Positions 52,525-61,417 of a stretch of 64,000 nt of DNA are shown in pieces. A program made the position numbers and the translations under genes. Below the pieces are notes generated by a model. That model saw only the letters and a program-made list of their open reading frames with translations, made no database searches and was not told where the DNA came from. The stretch spans positions 186,001 through 250,000 of the forward strand of contig NZ_FNQH01000004.1 of the NCBI RefSeq assembly GCF_900107505.1, in the 5' to 3' direction. Position 1 is the first letter of the stretch, and each line of letters opens with the position of its first letter. This stretch comes from Trichococcus collinsii (GTDB taxonomy: Bacteria > Bacillota > Bacilli > Lactobacillales > Aerococcaceae).

Positions 52525-53926
52525 ATTCCGCCAGGCGGATTTGCGCATAAAAGGTGTTCATCTGATCGGCCAATTCGCTTTCTTGCATTTCATGGAAAAT
52601 ACTCATCACATTATACAAGTATCGTAACAACCAATCAAACGCGTCCTTCTTCAGGCTAACGCCTTCCTTCATTTCTTGATCGATCTCCTTATGCAATGCA
52701 TCGACCCAATGATCCCCGAGGACAATCCGCACCCGTTGGAACTGCTCCCGAAAAAGCTGCTCGATGGAAACTTCGCCCTCCCCAGGCATCCACTTGTTGC
52801 GGTTTGCACTCCGGTAATACCGAGGGATAAAATGCTTGAAATAAGGATCGGATTGTTGCAACAAGAAAAAAGCTGCTTCATATTTCCGATCGGCGATATA
52901 GTTATCCAACAAATAGGAAACCAAAATATCCCGAAAATCGATCGACAGTTTACGGACCACCAAATCTTTGTAGGTATCATTGACGGGCACAATGTCCAAC
53001 TTAGTGTACAACGGCTGCCGGCTTGCACCCACAACCAATTCTTCGCGTTCCAAGAGCTTATGTGCCTCTTCCTTCGCCCTGTCATGCATGCCACGGGATC
53101 GAAAGACGACGAAACGTACCCATTTCAGCAACGCGCCTTCTTCAGCAGTCAGCTGAATGTCCGGATTGCCATCCAAAACCGCCGCGAAATTTTCTAATTT
53201 CCGGACCGTATCCGCATAATCATGATGCTCCCACTGGATATAACTCGCCTCATCCTTTTCGTAACGGAAGCTGATGAAAATCATCTGTAGCCACAGTTTT
53301 TTTATATCAGAATAACTGACGCGATAATGTAACTGTTGTCGCAACACTTCTTCCATCTGCGCCTTGATTCTGGTCCGCTCCCAACCCGATCCGATTGCTT
53401 CAGCTTCAAACAACTGAACGAGTTCAATCGACTTCCTGACATTGTATTTGTTTTCTATCATTAATTTATTTACAATAGGCCTGAGAATGAGGTGCGACAG
53501 CTTCACTTGATTCTTGAAATAAGGGAAAATAAAATAATCCTCATTTACCCTTTTCCGCAAAACCCCCGCATGCAGGGGCTGGTGTCCGAGTGGCCCGATT
53601 ATCGGTGAAAAGTCTTTCAGCTCATACTCCCCTTCCATGAATTCCAGATTCGCATGACTGAAAGGATATCCTGCAGGAAAGTTTTGTTTGTAATAGAAGA
53701 GATACCACTCATGCGCTTCTCGTTCGTTCAGCAACAGTCGGTCCACAGAAATGTCTTCTTCGGCAAACCGCTTCGCGAAACGTTGCGCCTCATGAGATAA
53801 TCGATAGTATTGTTGCGTATGCAGGAAATCATGCAACGTATGCTCTGTCACCGCGATTTTGTCATCCAGCACATAATCATAAATCGCGTAATAATACTCA
53901 AAAAAGAGACTATAATCACCTTTCAT
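52523..53926 (-). CDS. Unknown 467-residue, mostly helical protein
   Basis: The frame is intact, begins at ATG 53926 with GGAGGTG 8 bases upstream, and ends at a strong terminator. It is acidic to neutral, rich in aromatic residues (Phe, Tyr, Trp) and appears to be almost entirely alpha-helical, without signal peptide or membrane segment. I recognise no catalytic motif. The size and helical repeats recall large stand-alone regulators such as Mga-like or tetratricopeptide-type Rgg proteins, but no HTH is evident at the N-terminus, so I do not assign a function. Confidence 0.7.
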   Translation of the reverse strand: MKGDYSLFFEYYYAIYDYVLDDKIAVTEHTLHDFLHTQQYYRLSHEAQRFAKRFAEEDISVDRLLLNEREAHEWYLFYYKQNFPAGYPFSHANLEFMEGEYELKDFSPIIGPLGHQPLHAGVLRKRVNEDYFIFPYFKNQVKLSHLILRPIVNKLMIENKYNVRKSIELVQLFEAEAIGSGWERTRIKAQMEEVLRQQLHYRVSYSDIKKLWLQMIFISFRYEKDEASYIQWEHHDYADTVRKLENFAAVLDGNPDIQLTAEEGALLKWVRFVVFRSRGMHDRAKEEAHKLLEREELVVGASRQPLYTKLDIVPVNDTYKDLVVRKLSIDFRDILVSYLLDNYIADRKYEAAFFLLQQSDPYFKHFIPRYYRSANRNKWMPGEGEVSIEQLFREQFQRVRIVLGDHWVDALHKEIDQEMKEGVSLKKDAFDWLLRYLYNVMSIFHEMQESELADQMNTFYAQIRLAE

Positions 53927-54939
53927 CTTTTGCACCTCCGGACCGTAATCCCTTACAATTCTAAATCTATTTTACCATATTGCTTACAAAACAAAGCAAG
54001 AAAGCCTACGCACCTGACTCGTTTGGCTGCCAAATACTGAAAATTGTGCAATTAACTGAAAGCTGAAACAAACATCCTACATAGAATTTATAAAAATTTA
54101 TACAAATTCCGTTCAGTTGATATAAAAATGTTCAGTTATTTAATGACGTTTTCACGTGATGGTGCTATACTATACATGAAATACCGTTTATCGCATTAGG
54201 GTACAAATATACTACAGCACCTGAGGAATCCCAACCCATAAGCATTTCCAGAAAAGTATCCCTTCCTGGCCTCTCCTGTCCCTCACTTTTTAATGAGCAG
54301 AAATCCTAGTATCCAGAAAACAAATATTTTTACATCAGCTATATTGCGATTTCAAATCATTTGAAATCGCTAAAAAAGCCTTTAAGCGGGCTTCCAAGTG
54401 TAAATCACTGTAGTTATTTTGTTTTTGCACCTGTTTTTAATAAACAAAAACAGACTTTATGTCGATTACTCTCCTAAAATATTTCTGTTGCCTTTGGAAC
54501 AGAAATTCATGTTGAAGTGGCCATTAAATTGCACGCCAAAATTGGATAGTGATCCTGTAGCCAGATACTTTTTTTGCAGTCGGCCGCGATTGGGAGGAGC
54601 GGCACCGATCCCTCAATCCATAAGCTTTAATGGCAAAATATTTGCCCCCTTTGTCGCATCAATAAATTGGGTTCGTTAACGGCAACATACTTTCCGCAAT
54701 AAACTTATCATTTTTAGACGCTAGTTTGTACATGTCAGATTAAATTACATACATATTACAAATAAGCCTTTTTATGACAAGGATTAAATTTTTATATTTT
54801 TATAAAATATACTAGACAAACAAAAAAAATAGTATATTATTATTGTTATTGGCTCGTTCGGATGATATGGAATTTGAGTCAATTAATTTTCAAATTGTCG
54901 AACCGTTGCTATCAGATAGATTACGTTAGGAGGATTACT
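53927..54939. other. AT-rich noncoding region of about 1 kb
   Basis: Longest noncoding stretch in the window. It contains a perfect palindrome GCGATTTCAAAT-C-complement at 54346-54370 followed by TAAAAAA, promoter-like TATACT motifs near 54170, and a GC-rich island near 54575-54625 inside otherwise AT-rich DNA. A frame at 54419-54679 has no ribosome binding site. The region could hold an untranslated leader or small RNA for the AraC gene, or decayed foreign DNA. Confidence 0.5.
54346..54370. terminator. Perfect palindrome, possible terminator or operator
   Basis: GCGATTTCAAAT, central C, ATTTGAAATCGC: a 12-base perfect inverted repeat with a one-base centre. The near-zero loop makes it more like a protein site or cruciform than a normal terminator. 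Confidence 0.45.
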
Positions 54940-55752
54940 ATGTACACCATGTCCAACATAAAAAACCTCTCCTTGAAGATTGTACTTGCTGAGAAGAATA
55001 CAATCACAGCCGCCCAACCTACTAACTACCAAAAATTCCCTTATGTTAAACTTTTTTACGTTACATCTGGGGATGTTTCTTTAATAATGAAAGAAACGAC
55101 GGAAAAGCTTTCAAAAGATCAATTGATCTTATTGAATCCAAATGTAGAGTATTATTGGGACCTGACAGGAGATAAAGCAGCAGAGATCATCGAAGTCGGC
55201 ATCCACGGTCTGGAGTTCTCAAAAATCGGGGACGCAGAAAGCGATTTCTCTTACTACCGCCACAACGACGGTGAAAAAGAAACCGCAACTTTCCTGAATC
55301 TGTTGCTGGATGAAATGAGCACACGCAACCAAGGCTACGAAGAGGTCAGCAAACGCTTCGTCGAGATCATCCTGATCCACTTGTTGCGTCTGGAAGAATT
55401 CTCGATCCGCAACTCACTGAACAAAAAGAACCACAAAGAAATCCAAACGGTGAAGAACTACATGAAAGTGAACTACCACAAGAACATCACATTGGATGAT
55501 TTGGTGGATCTGGTCCACATCAACAAATTCTACTTGATCCGTATCTTCAAACAGGAAGTCGGCATGTCGCCGATCGACTACTTGATCCATATCCGTATCG
55601 ATGAAGCGCAAAAAATGTTGCGCAACACCAATATCGCAATCGCCGATATTGCACACTTGGTCGGCTTCCAGTCACCGTCACATTTCTCGAAAACATTCCG
55701 GGAATTGTCGAACTGCACGCCTTCGCAATACCGTCGTCAAGGAAACCAATAA
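54940..55752 (+). CDS. AraC-family regulator
   Basis: A 270-residue transcription factor. The N-terminal cupin-like domain (about 25-125) has YVKLFYVTSGDVSLIM, and the C-terminal double HTH (about 170-268) has ITLDDLVDLVHINKFYLIRIFKQEVGMSPIDYL and IADIAHLVGFQSPSHFSKTFRE. Start ATG 54940 has AGGAGG 7 bases upstream. Codon usage is strongly biased towards major codons, unlike most regulators, suggesting high expression. No neighbouring operon indicates a target; a long leader precedes it. Confidence 0.9.
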   Translation: MYTMSNIKNLSLKIVLAEKNTITAAQPTNYQKFPYVKLFYVTSGDVSLIMKETTEKLSKDQLILLNPNVEYYWDLTGDKAAEIIEVGIHGLEFSKIGDAESDFSYYRHNDGEKETATFLNLLLDEMSTRNQGYEEVSKRFVEIILIHLLRLEEFSIRNSLNKKNHKEIQTVKNYMKVNYHKNITLDDLVDLVHINKFYLIRIFKQEVGMSPIDYLIHIRIDEAQKMLRNTNIAIADIAHLVGFQSPSHFSKTFRELSNCTPSQYRRQGNQ

Positions 55753-55755
55753 TAC

Positions 55756-55801
55756 AAAAAGAAGAAGAAGCCGCTGTTTTATGCGGCTTCTTCTTCTTTT
55801 T
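55756..55801. terminator. Bidirectional terminator shared with a coding end
   Basis: AAAAAGAAGAAGAAGCCGC, 8-base loop, perfect complement. It ends the AraC gene; on the minus strand the stop codon of the FlaR-like gene (55779-55781) lies in its loop and the last codons (EEEAA) in its arm. Confidence 0.9.
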
Positions 55802-56309
55802 GTTCCTCCAATGCCCGCAAATAATAGGCCGCCTCGCGCGGTCTGCGAAAATGTTGGATTTCGATACCGGCCGGCGCCTGATCGAATAAAGCAATCAAAC
55901 CCGGACGGTTATTTTTGTTGAAGTTCCAAATGAATTTCATAAATTCCCAATCGAAGCGCTCCGGGCAACCCTCTCCCATATCGGGACGGGTCACTTTGCG
56001 GTTCAAAACGACGCGTTTCAAGGCGCGGTAAAGGCACAATCTTCTTGGGTAGTCGAAAAAGAAGACCGTGTCCACACGCTCCAGCCTGATCGGCAGACTC
56101 CGTTGGTAATTGCCGTCGATTATCCACCTGTCTTCTTTGACCAGTTCTTTTTGGATCCGGTCCTGTTCCGCATCAGAGCACAATTCCCAATCGGGCAGCC
56201 AATACAGTTTATCGAGATGGTGCAAGGGATGTCCCGTCAACTGCTGCAGCTTGCGTGAAAAAGTGGACTTTCCCGATCCGCTGCAGCCGATGACGACAAT
56301 CCTCTTCAT
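55779..56309 (-). CDS. P-loop kinase-like protein (FlaR / adenylate-kinase-like)
   Basis: A 176-residue nucleotide-binding protein with Walker A VVIGCSGSGKST at its start, HLDKLYWLPDWEL, and IIDGNYQRSLPIRLERVDTVFFFDYPR, the pattern of small FlaR/topology-modulation kinases. Physiological substrate is unknown. I chose ATG 56309 because the family starts at this point; a TTG at 56345 has a stronger site (AAAGGAGGGG) and would add 12 residues. Its acidic tail is encoded by the arm of the shared terminator. Confidence 0.85.
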   Translation of the reverse strand: MKRIVVIGCSGSGKSTFSRKLQQLTGHPLHHLDKLYWLPDWELCSDAEQDRIQKELVKEDRWIIDGNYQRSLPIRLERVDTVFFFDYPRRLCLYRALKRVVLNRKVTRPDMGEGCPERFDWEFMKFIWNFNKNNRPGLIALFDQAPAGIEIQHFRRPREAAYYLRALEEQKEEEAA

Positions 56310-56481
56310 TGCCTTCCCACTCCCGCTGGCCTTAATCTTCGCCAAACCGACCCCTCCTTTTAAACGAGACTTCCTCTTCTATCGACCAGTTTACCACAGC
56401 AGAAATGCAGTGAACAGTAACTGATGCGCCTCCGCAACTAATGGTATACTGGAATTAAAAAAACGGAAGGAACGATGCAAG

Positions 56482-57063
56482 ATGATACGAAAAGCCCAAA
56501 AAGAGGATTGCCCGAAACTCTACGACCTGATTCACGAGATTTTCGTTGATATGGAATTGCCGCTGCTCGACCTCCTGGAACCGGATGTTCTGAAAGCCGC
56601 GATGGTTCGAGCCATGCACGAGGACGTCTACCGATTCAGTTACCGGAATGGTCTTGTCTATGAAGAAAACGGTGAAATCCTTGGCTGTTGTTTCGGCTAT
56701 CCGGGAGCTTCCGAACCCATCATCGATGCCGCACTCCGGACAGCTTTTGAGGAAATGCACGTCACGGCGCCCAGACTTTTCTCCGACAGCGAAACGTTTG
56801 CCGGAGAATGGTATTTGGATTCCATCGTGACGAAGCAGTCAGCGCGCGGAAAAGGTGTCGCCCACCAATTGCTGCAGGCACTGCCGACACTCGCGTCAGC
56901 AGTGGATGAAACCGTCATCGGCCTGAATTGCGAAAAGGATAATCAGCAGGCAAAAAAACTTTACGAAAAAGTCGGCTTCAGGACCGTTTCCGAGCGGATT
57001 TTGAGCGGGCATGTCTATGATCATATGCAGTGGGACTTCACAGGTGCAGACTTGAATAAATAA
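56482..57063 (+). CDS. GNAT-family acetyltransferase
   Basis: A 193-residue protein. The acetyl-CoA site is WYLDSIVTKQSARGKGVAHQLLQ (the R/Q-x-x-G-x-G/A pattern, about residues 112-133), followed by IGLNCEKDNQQAKKLYEKVGF, the typical C-terminal motif. It transfers an acetyl group to an unknown amine. GGAAGGAACG precedes the ATG. It stands alone between convergent and divergent neighbours. Confidence 0.9.
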   Translation: MIRKAQKEDCPKLYDLIHEIFVDMELPLLDLLEPDVLKAAMVRAMHEDVYRFSYRNGLVYEENGEILGCCFGYPGASEPIIDAALRTAFEEMHVTAPRLFSDSETFAGEWYLDSIVTKQSARGKGVAHQLLQALPTLASAVDETVIGLNCEKDNQQAKKLYEKVGFRTVSERILSGHVYDHMQWDFTGADLNK

Positions 57064-57097
57064 CAAAAAACCAGCTTCCGTCTGTAAAGTAGTCACT

Positions 57098-57187
57098 CTA
57101 TTTATTTAAGAAAAATGATAAAAATATTATAAATAAAGCACAGCATAGAGTTACTAATAACCCTAATTTTTTTCGTCTATTCTCCAT
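57098..57187 (-). CDS. 29-residue membrane peptide
   Basis: ATG 57187 with AGAGGG upstream opens a frame of 29 codons: a basic start MENRRKKLG followed by a single hydrophobic helix with two adjacent cysteines and a terminal NK. It lies 4 bases after the preceding small membrane gene, so it is probably the last gene of the efflux operon. It could be an immunity, toxin-like or accessory peptide; no family is recognised. Confidence 0.5.
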   Translation of the reverse strand: MENRRKKLGLLVTLCCALFIIFLSFFLNK

Positions 57188-57191
57188 GTGT

Positions 57192-57383
57192 CTACCCTCT
57201 TTTTTTGACTATCCTAATAAACATATACCAATTAAACACTATTCCCAACATCAATAATATTCCTCCGAAAACATAAGTATTCTTACTTACGTTTTCGGAG
57301 AAATCTAAGAAAAAAATAAAAACTAATGAAATGAACACTATCCCAAATATGAAATTAACGATTGTATAAAGTGATTTTTTCAT
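57192..57383 (-). CDS. Small two-helix membrane protein of the efflux operon
   Basis: A 63-residue protein with two hydrophobic helices (about 8-27 and 36-55) and a KKRG tail. GGAGGTATG gives a good ribosome binding site. It follows the permease gene by 50 bases in the same direction, so it is likely part of the operon, perhaps as an immunity or assembly factor. No family recognised. Confidence 0.65.
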   Translation of the reverse strand: MKKSLYTIVNFIFGIVFISLVFIFFLDFSENVSKNTYVFGGILLMLGIVFNWYMFIRIVKKRG

Positions 57384-57432
57384 ACGTCATACCTCCAAAT
57401 ATTCAGTGTCACCTAAAATGGCACCTCTTGGA

Positions 57433-58632
57433 TTATCTTAATGTTTCAATCAGGTCTTTTTTAGCTGCTGCTGAAGCAGGCATGACAGAAAAAATTAAAC
57501 CGATCCCAGTCGATACACTTATTGCTAAAAAAACAGTTGAAAATTCAATCGAAATTGGAATATCAATGATAGATCCAATGATATATGCCAAACTTATGCC
57601 TACAATATAGCCCACAACCCCTCCAAACAAGGTCAGTGTGACTCCCTCCAAAAGAAATTGCATCCGAATGGAATTTTGGGTCGCTCCTAGCGCACGTCGA
57701 ATCCCAATTTCCTTTGTCCTTTCTGAGACAGAAATATACATCATATTCATTACACCTACACCTGCAATAAATAGTGATATTCCGGCAACCGCTGAAATAA
57801 ATACGGTGATCGTGCGGAGGATTTTACTGATCCCGTCAGTTAATAAGGCGGTGTCGAATACTTGATACTCACCAAAGGCTTTCATTGCGCCCTTTTCCTT
57901 GAGTTGTTCAATCACATCCGTTGTCACGGAACTAGGAGACACCCCTTTTTCTAAGGTTACGGTCAAGGAAGATTTTTCAGTTGTATCATTGAAATAGTGC
58001 AGATAAGTTTTTTGGGGAACTTGAATGTTGCTTTCTGGCATCGAAAATAGGCTTTCTGACTCCGTGCCTTGATAAATCCCGATTATTTTGAATAAATGGC
58101 CATCTAATTCAATGCCACGATCCAATGCGTTTTCAGCACTTCCATACATCTCTTCTGCGGTAACGGAATCTATCATAGCTACTTTATCCAACGTTTCATT
58201 TTCATATGCGGTCAGCTGGCGTCCGATAATGGGCTCCTTACCCAGATCATTTATTAAAGAAACCTGTTTATTTTGTTTTTTGCCTTTGATGTAAATGCCT
58301 TTATAAATGTTCGAATAATCGGGGTCAGGGTAATTTGCGGATTTCACTCCCTCAACTTGCTTTACGGTTGCAATGTCCACATCAGTGAAATAATCCAAAC
58401 TGCTGTAGCTCAGACTATCGTTACTTGGGGCATAATTTACTTGTATGTTCACTTCATCCGATTCACCATTGGTTAAATTCTTTAACGTTTCTTTCTCAAA
58501 TCCGCGGCCGATTGATAAAATAGTGATGACGGAGGCAATACCAATCACAATGCCAAATATCGTTAACAGGCTTCGTTTTCTGTTTTTTAAGATTGCTTTA
58601 GTAGCGGTTCGCCAATTAACGTATACATTCAT
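57433..58632 (-). CDS. MacB/YknZ-type ABC permease
   Basis: A 399-residue FtsX-like permease: TM1 (about 18-40), a large extracytoplasmic domain (about 45-270), and three C-terminal helices with VMNMMYISVSERTKEIGIRRALGAT, ending AAKKDLIETLR. Its ATG overlaps the ATPase stop by 4 bases. With the adaptor and ATPase it forms a MacAB/YknXYZ-like tripartite efflux system, the kind that protects bacilli from exported peptide toxins such as SdpC. Confidence 0.92.
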   Translation of the reverse strand: MNVYVNWRTATKAILKNRKRSLLTIFGIVIGIASVITILSIGRGFEKETLKNLTNGESDEVNIQVNYAPSNDSLSYSSLDYFTDVDIATVKQVEGVKSANYPDPDYSNIYKGIYIKGKKQNKQVSLINDLGKEPIIGRQLTAYENETLDKVAMIDSVTAEEMYGSAENALDRGIELDGHLFKIIGIYQGTESESLFSMPESNIQVPQKTYLHYFNDTTEKSSLTVTLEKGVSPSSVTTDVIEQLKEKGAMKAFGEYQVFDTALLTDGISKILRTITVFISAVAGISLFIAGVGVMNMMYISVSERTKEIGIRRALGATQNSIRMQFLLEGVTLTLFGGVVGYIVGISLAYIIGSIIDIPISIEFSTVFLAISVSTGIGLIFSVMPASAAAKKDLIETLR

Positions 58633-59312
58633 TGGCGTAACGCCTTGTCTTCAATAATCTCGCCATCGCGAATACTTATTAACCTTGAACAATAAGGGAC
58701 CATATCAGGGTTATGTGTAACGAGAATAATCGTAACCTGATCTTGGGTATTCAAATCCACAAACAACTTCATAATTTCCTCAGAAGTATGGGAGTCCAAT
58801 GCCCCTGTCGGTTCATCCGCGATGAGGAATTTAGGCTGGTTAATCAACGCTCTGGCAATTGCCACGAGCTGCTGTTGACCACCAGATAACTGTTTCAGGT
58901 GTTTATCCGCTTTATCGGATAGGCCCACCTTTTTTAAAACAGCCCTAACCTTTTCTTCTGTTTGATGAAATTTATAGCCATTGTAAAGCAAGGGCAATTC
59001 AACATTTTCAAAAACAGTATTATTTTCGATCAAGCTAAAATTTTGAAACACAAAACCTACGGTTTGATTTCGAATTTTTGAGAGGATTTCATCCGATGAA
59101 GTCAATAAAGCCTTTCCCTCAAATAAGTACTGTCCTTCGAATTGTTTATCGATGAATCCCAGTAAATTGATTAAGGTTGATTTACCCGAGCCAGATGGGC
59201 CCATAATGGCAATCATTTCACCTGGAGCAATCGCCAGATTAATATTTTTTAGGACATGCAGGCTTTCTTCATCGTTCTTATAGTATTTATTCACATTAAC
59301 CAAACTGATCAT
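58629..59312 (-). CDS. MacB/YknY-type ABC ATPase
   Basis: A 227-residue ATPase with Walker A GPSGSGKST, signature LSGGQQQLVAIARAL (glutamine in place of the usual arginine after QQ), Walker [13 protein letters not shown] and switch VTHNPDM. It is directly adjacent to the adaptor gene and overlaps the permease gene. It powers the efflux complex. Confidence 0.93.
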   Translation of the reverse strand: MISLVNVNKYYKNDEESLHVLKNINLAIAPGEMIAIMGPSGSGKSTLINLLGFIDKQFEGQYLFEGKALLTSSDEILSKIRNQTVGFVFQNFSLIENNTVFENVELPLLYNGYKFHQTEEKVRAVLKKVGLSDKADKHLKQLSGGQQQLVAIARALINQPKFLIADEPTGALDSHTSEEIMKLFVDLNTQDQVTIILVTHNPDMVPYCSRLISIRDGEIIEDKALRQ

Positions 59313-60557
59313 CTAATTCACCATCACTTCTTGGCCGTCTTTTAAATCTTGGGACGGATTGGAAATAATTCGATCCTTTTCTTTTAATCCCTCTGTGACA
59401 ACAAAAACACCGTCTCTATTTTCTGACAGGATTGGCTGTTTTTTGACAGTTCCTTTGGAATAGACAAAAACATACTGCTTATCCTCTTCGTTCAAGATTG
59501 CCTTTTCGGGTATACGCAGTTCATTAACGGGTACATAAATTTGGCAACTATACCCATATTGTAAATTTTCTGATGGTTTTACTTTGAAGGAATAATTTGC
59601 CACATTAGATTGTGCAGTTGCAGTCCCCTCAGTAGCCGTAGACTCCGGCAATATACTGACTTCTGTAATCGTACCTGCAATTTTTTTATTACTGTTCAGC
59701 AATTTGATTTCCACAGCTTGATCTGTTGCTAAGTGTCTGTAATCATACTCGGAAACTAATGCTTTTATGATTGTGTCTTTGCCTAAAATTTTAATAACGG
59801 GAACACTCGCATTTGTTTTCCCTTTCGGTTCCACAATGGCGGTTCCGTCAGTTGTTGCTGCTACATTTGTTGTAATTTTATTCTTGGCAAGTTCGATATT
59901 TTGAGTGGAAGTGGATAAATCTAAATTTGCGGAATCTAGTGCTTGCTGGGCTTGTGAGATGACTTCTTCCTGGGAAGAGATAGCTTCTTTATACTGATCC
60001 ATTTTAGCTTGTTCTTCTTGGCGAATGACTTGCCCTTCCATTGAATCGGCATCTGCATTATTGAATTTACTTAATGCTTCATTCAAACTATTTTGAATAT
60101 TTTGTTTTTTTGCATACGTGTTGTCTAGATTTTCTTGTGCATTGTTCACCGCTAAAGTTAGTTTGTCGAGCGTTTGTTGCTGTTCCGTTATTTGATCTTG
60201 TACGGTTTCGTTTTGATAGACCAAGACTACCGTGTCTGCACTGATTTCTTGATTATTGGATACTAAAATATCGGAAACCTGACCCTTTGTCTGATCAAAA
60301 TAGAATTCCTCAACATTTTGAGCCGAGACGGATCCGTTAAAAATTAAATCATCGGCTTTTTTTATCGTTACCGCGTCATAGGAAGCCACTGCAGGTTCCT
60401 GCTGCTGTTTTTGTTTGAAAAAAAATGCCGTACTGATCGCTAAAATGGCGATCACTCCCCATACGGCACTAAAGATTATGCGCTTCTTTTTGGACAGTGG
60501 TTTCATTTTAAAGCCTTTTTTATTCGTTTGTTCTTCCTTTGCCTTGTTTCTCTTCAT
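59313..60557 (-). CDS. Membrane fusion adaptor of efflux complex (MacA/YknX type)
   Basis: A 414-residue protein with a single N-terminal membrane helix (about 28-48), lipoyl-like half motifs flanking a long alpha-helical hairpin (about 115-230, rich in Gln/Asn/Glu, a coiled coil), then beta-barrel domains. The segment GTAIVEPKGKTNASVPVIKILGKDTIIKALVSE is the usual lipoyl return. It links the permease to the cell envelope. It lies between the membrane protein gene and the ATPase gene. Confidence 0.9.
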   Translation of the reverse strand: MKRNKAKEEQTNKKGFKMKPLSKKKRIIFSAVWGVIAILAISTAFFFKQKQQQEPAVASYDAVTIKKADDLIFNGSVSAQNVEEFYFDQTKGQVSDILVSNNQEISADTVVLVYQNETVQDQITEQQQTLDKLTLAVNNAQENLDNTYAKKQNIQNSLNEALSKFNNADADSMEGQVIRQEEQAKMDQYKEAISSQEEVISQAQQALDSANLDLSTSTQNIELAKNKITTNVAATTDGTAIVEPKGKTNASVPVIKILGKDTIIKALVSEYDYRHLATDQAVEIKLLNSNKKIAGTITEVSILPESTATEGTATAQSNVANYSFKVKPSENLQYGYSCQIYVPVNELRIPEKAILNEEDKQYVFVYSKGTVKKQPILSENRDGVFVVTEGLKEKDRIISNPSQDLKDGQEVMVN

Positions 60558-60560
60558 TTC

Positions 60561-61058
60561 TTACGCCTCTGTTTCGGCTTTAAATAGGTAGATTATGGAC
60601 AAAATCGCTGGTAGGGAAACAAGCGCTTGTAGACCAATACTTACGATCGAGATCATGCTGGCAAATTCGGTAAATCCTTGAATTTCTATTTTGGGAGTGA
60701 ACAGCAAGGAATAGATGATCCCGGTTACGATCCAAAATAAATGGAGGTAGTAAGGCGTTTTTGCGGTCGCGACGCCTTCTTTCAGCTTTTTATGTGCAGA
60801 TATGAGCATGATCAGGATTGCAATCGAGAAGATGACGCCGATAACGGCATAAGCTTTTGTTCCGATACTATTTGCTTGTTCATATAATTGCGTGGCTGAA
60901 GATCCGTAAACGTCTTCTGTGTAGAGCGCTTTGTCAGGATTTAAAATTCCCCGCAGCCCTAAAATTGATGTGAGCAGCCCCAGAGCTTTTAAAACTAATA
61001 AAACCATATTCCAATTTTTAGCCTTTTTAAGATAACCCTGTTTGTCTTTTGTCTTCAT
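60561..61058 (-). CDS. Four-helix membrane protein of the efflux operon
   Basis: A 165-residue protein with four hydrophobic helices (about 17-38, 68-88, 103-121 and 135-157). By position it resembles YknW, the membrane partner of YknXYZ in Bacillus, though its sequence shows no clear relation. It is directly upstream of the adaptor gene with a 3-base gap. Confidence 0.75.
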   Translation of the reverse strand: MKTKDKQGYLKKAKNWNMVLLVLKALGLLTSILGLRGILNPDKALYTEDVYGSSATQLYEQANSIGTKAYAVIGVIFSIAILIMLISAHKKLKEGVATAKTPYYLHLFWIVTGIIYSLLFTPKIEIQGFTEFASMISIVSIGLQALVSLPAILSIIYLFKAETEA

Positions 61059-61144
61059 TTAAGATTACACACCTTTTCATTGATATATTTTGATATTTGG
61101 TTGATGACAGTTACCAATACTGATTTCAAGGTCAGCCGCATGGA

Positions 61145-61417
61145 TTAGCTTTCATTTTTTAAAAAGTAGTATGTTCCAAAGAATATCGTAAGTACCATAA
61201 ATGCGATTAAGTTAAACTGCAGCCTGGACAGTAAAACAATCATCATCAGAGCCATTAAACTTGTAGTGATACTATTTCGATTGATGATCAGCGTGACTAT
61301 CAAACAAATGCATACTAATATTAATCGATAATCAAGTCTATTAACTTGAAAGTCCAAATAAATCAGAAAAAAAGTAGCTAGCAATGCGAAAAAAAGCATT
61401 ACCTCTGAAATTTTCAT
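61145..61417 (-). CDS. 90-residue membrane protein at the head of the efflux operon
   Basis: A small protein with three hydrophobic helices and a KNES end. GGAAGG lies upstream of the ATG. It starts the leftward AT-rich operon, divergent from the ComX-like locus. Function unknown; a role in immunity or regulation is possible from position only. Confidence 0.65.
   Translation of the reverse strand: MKISEVMLFFALLATFFLIYLDFQVNRLDYRLILVCICLIVTLIINRNSITTSLMALMMIVLLSRLQFNLIAFMVLTIFFGTYYFLKNES

Noticed and set aside
54419-54679. An 86-codon frame in the AT-rich gap
   Set aside because: No ribosome binding site and no recognisable motif; starts inside a run of AT-rich sequence.
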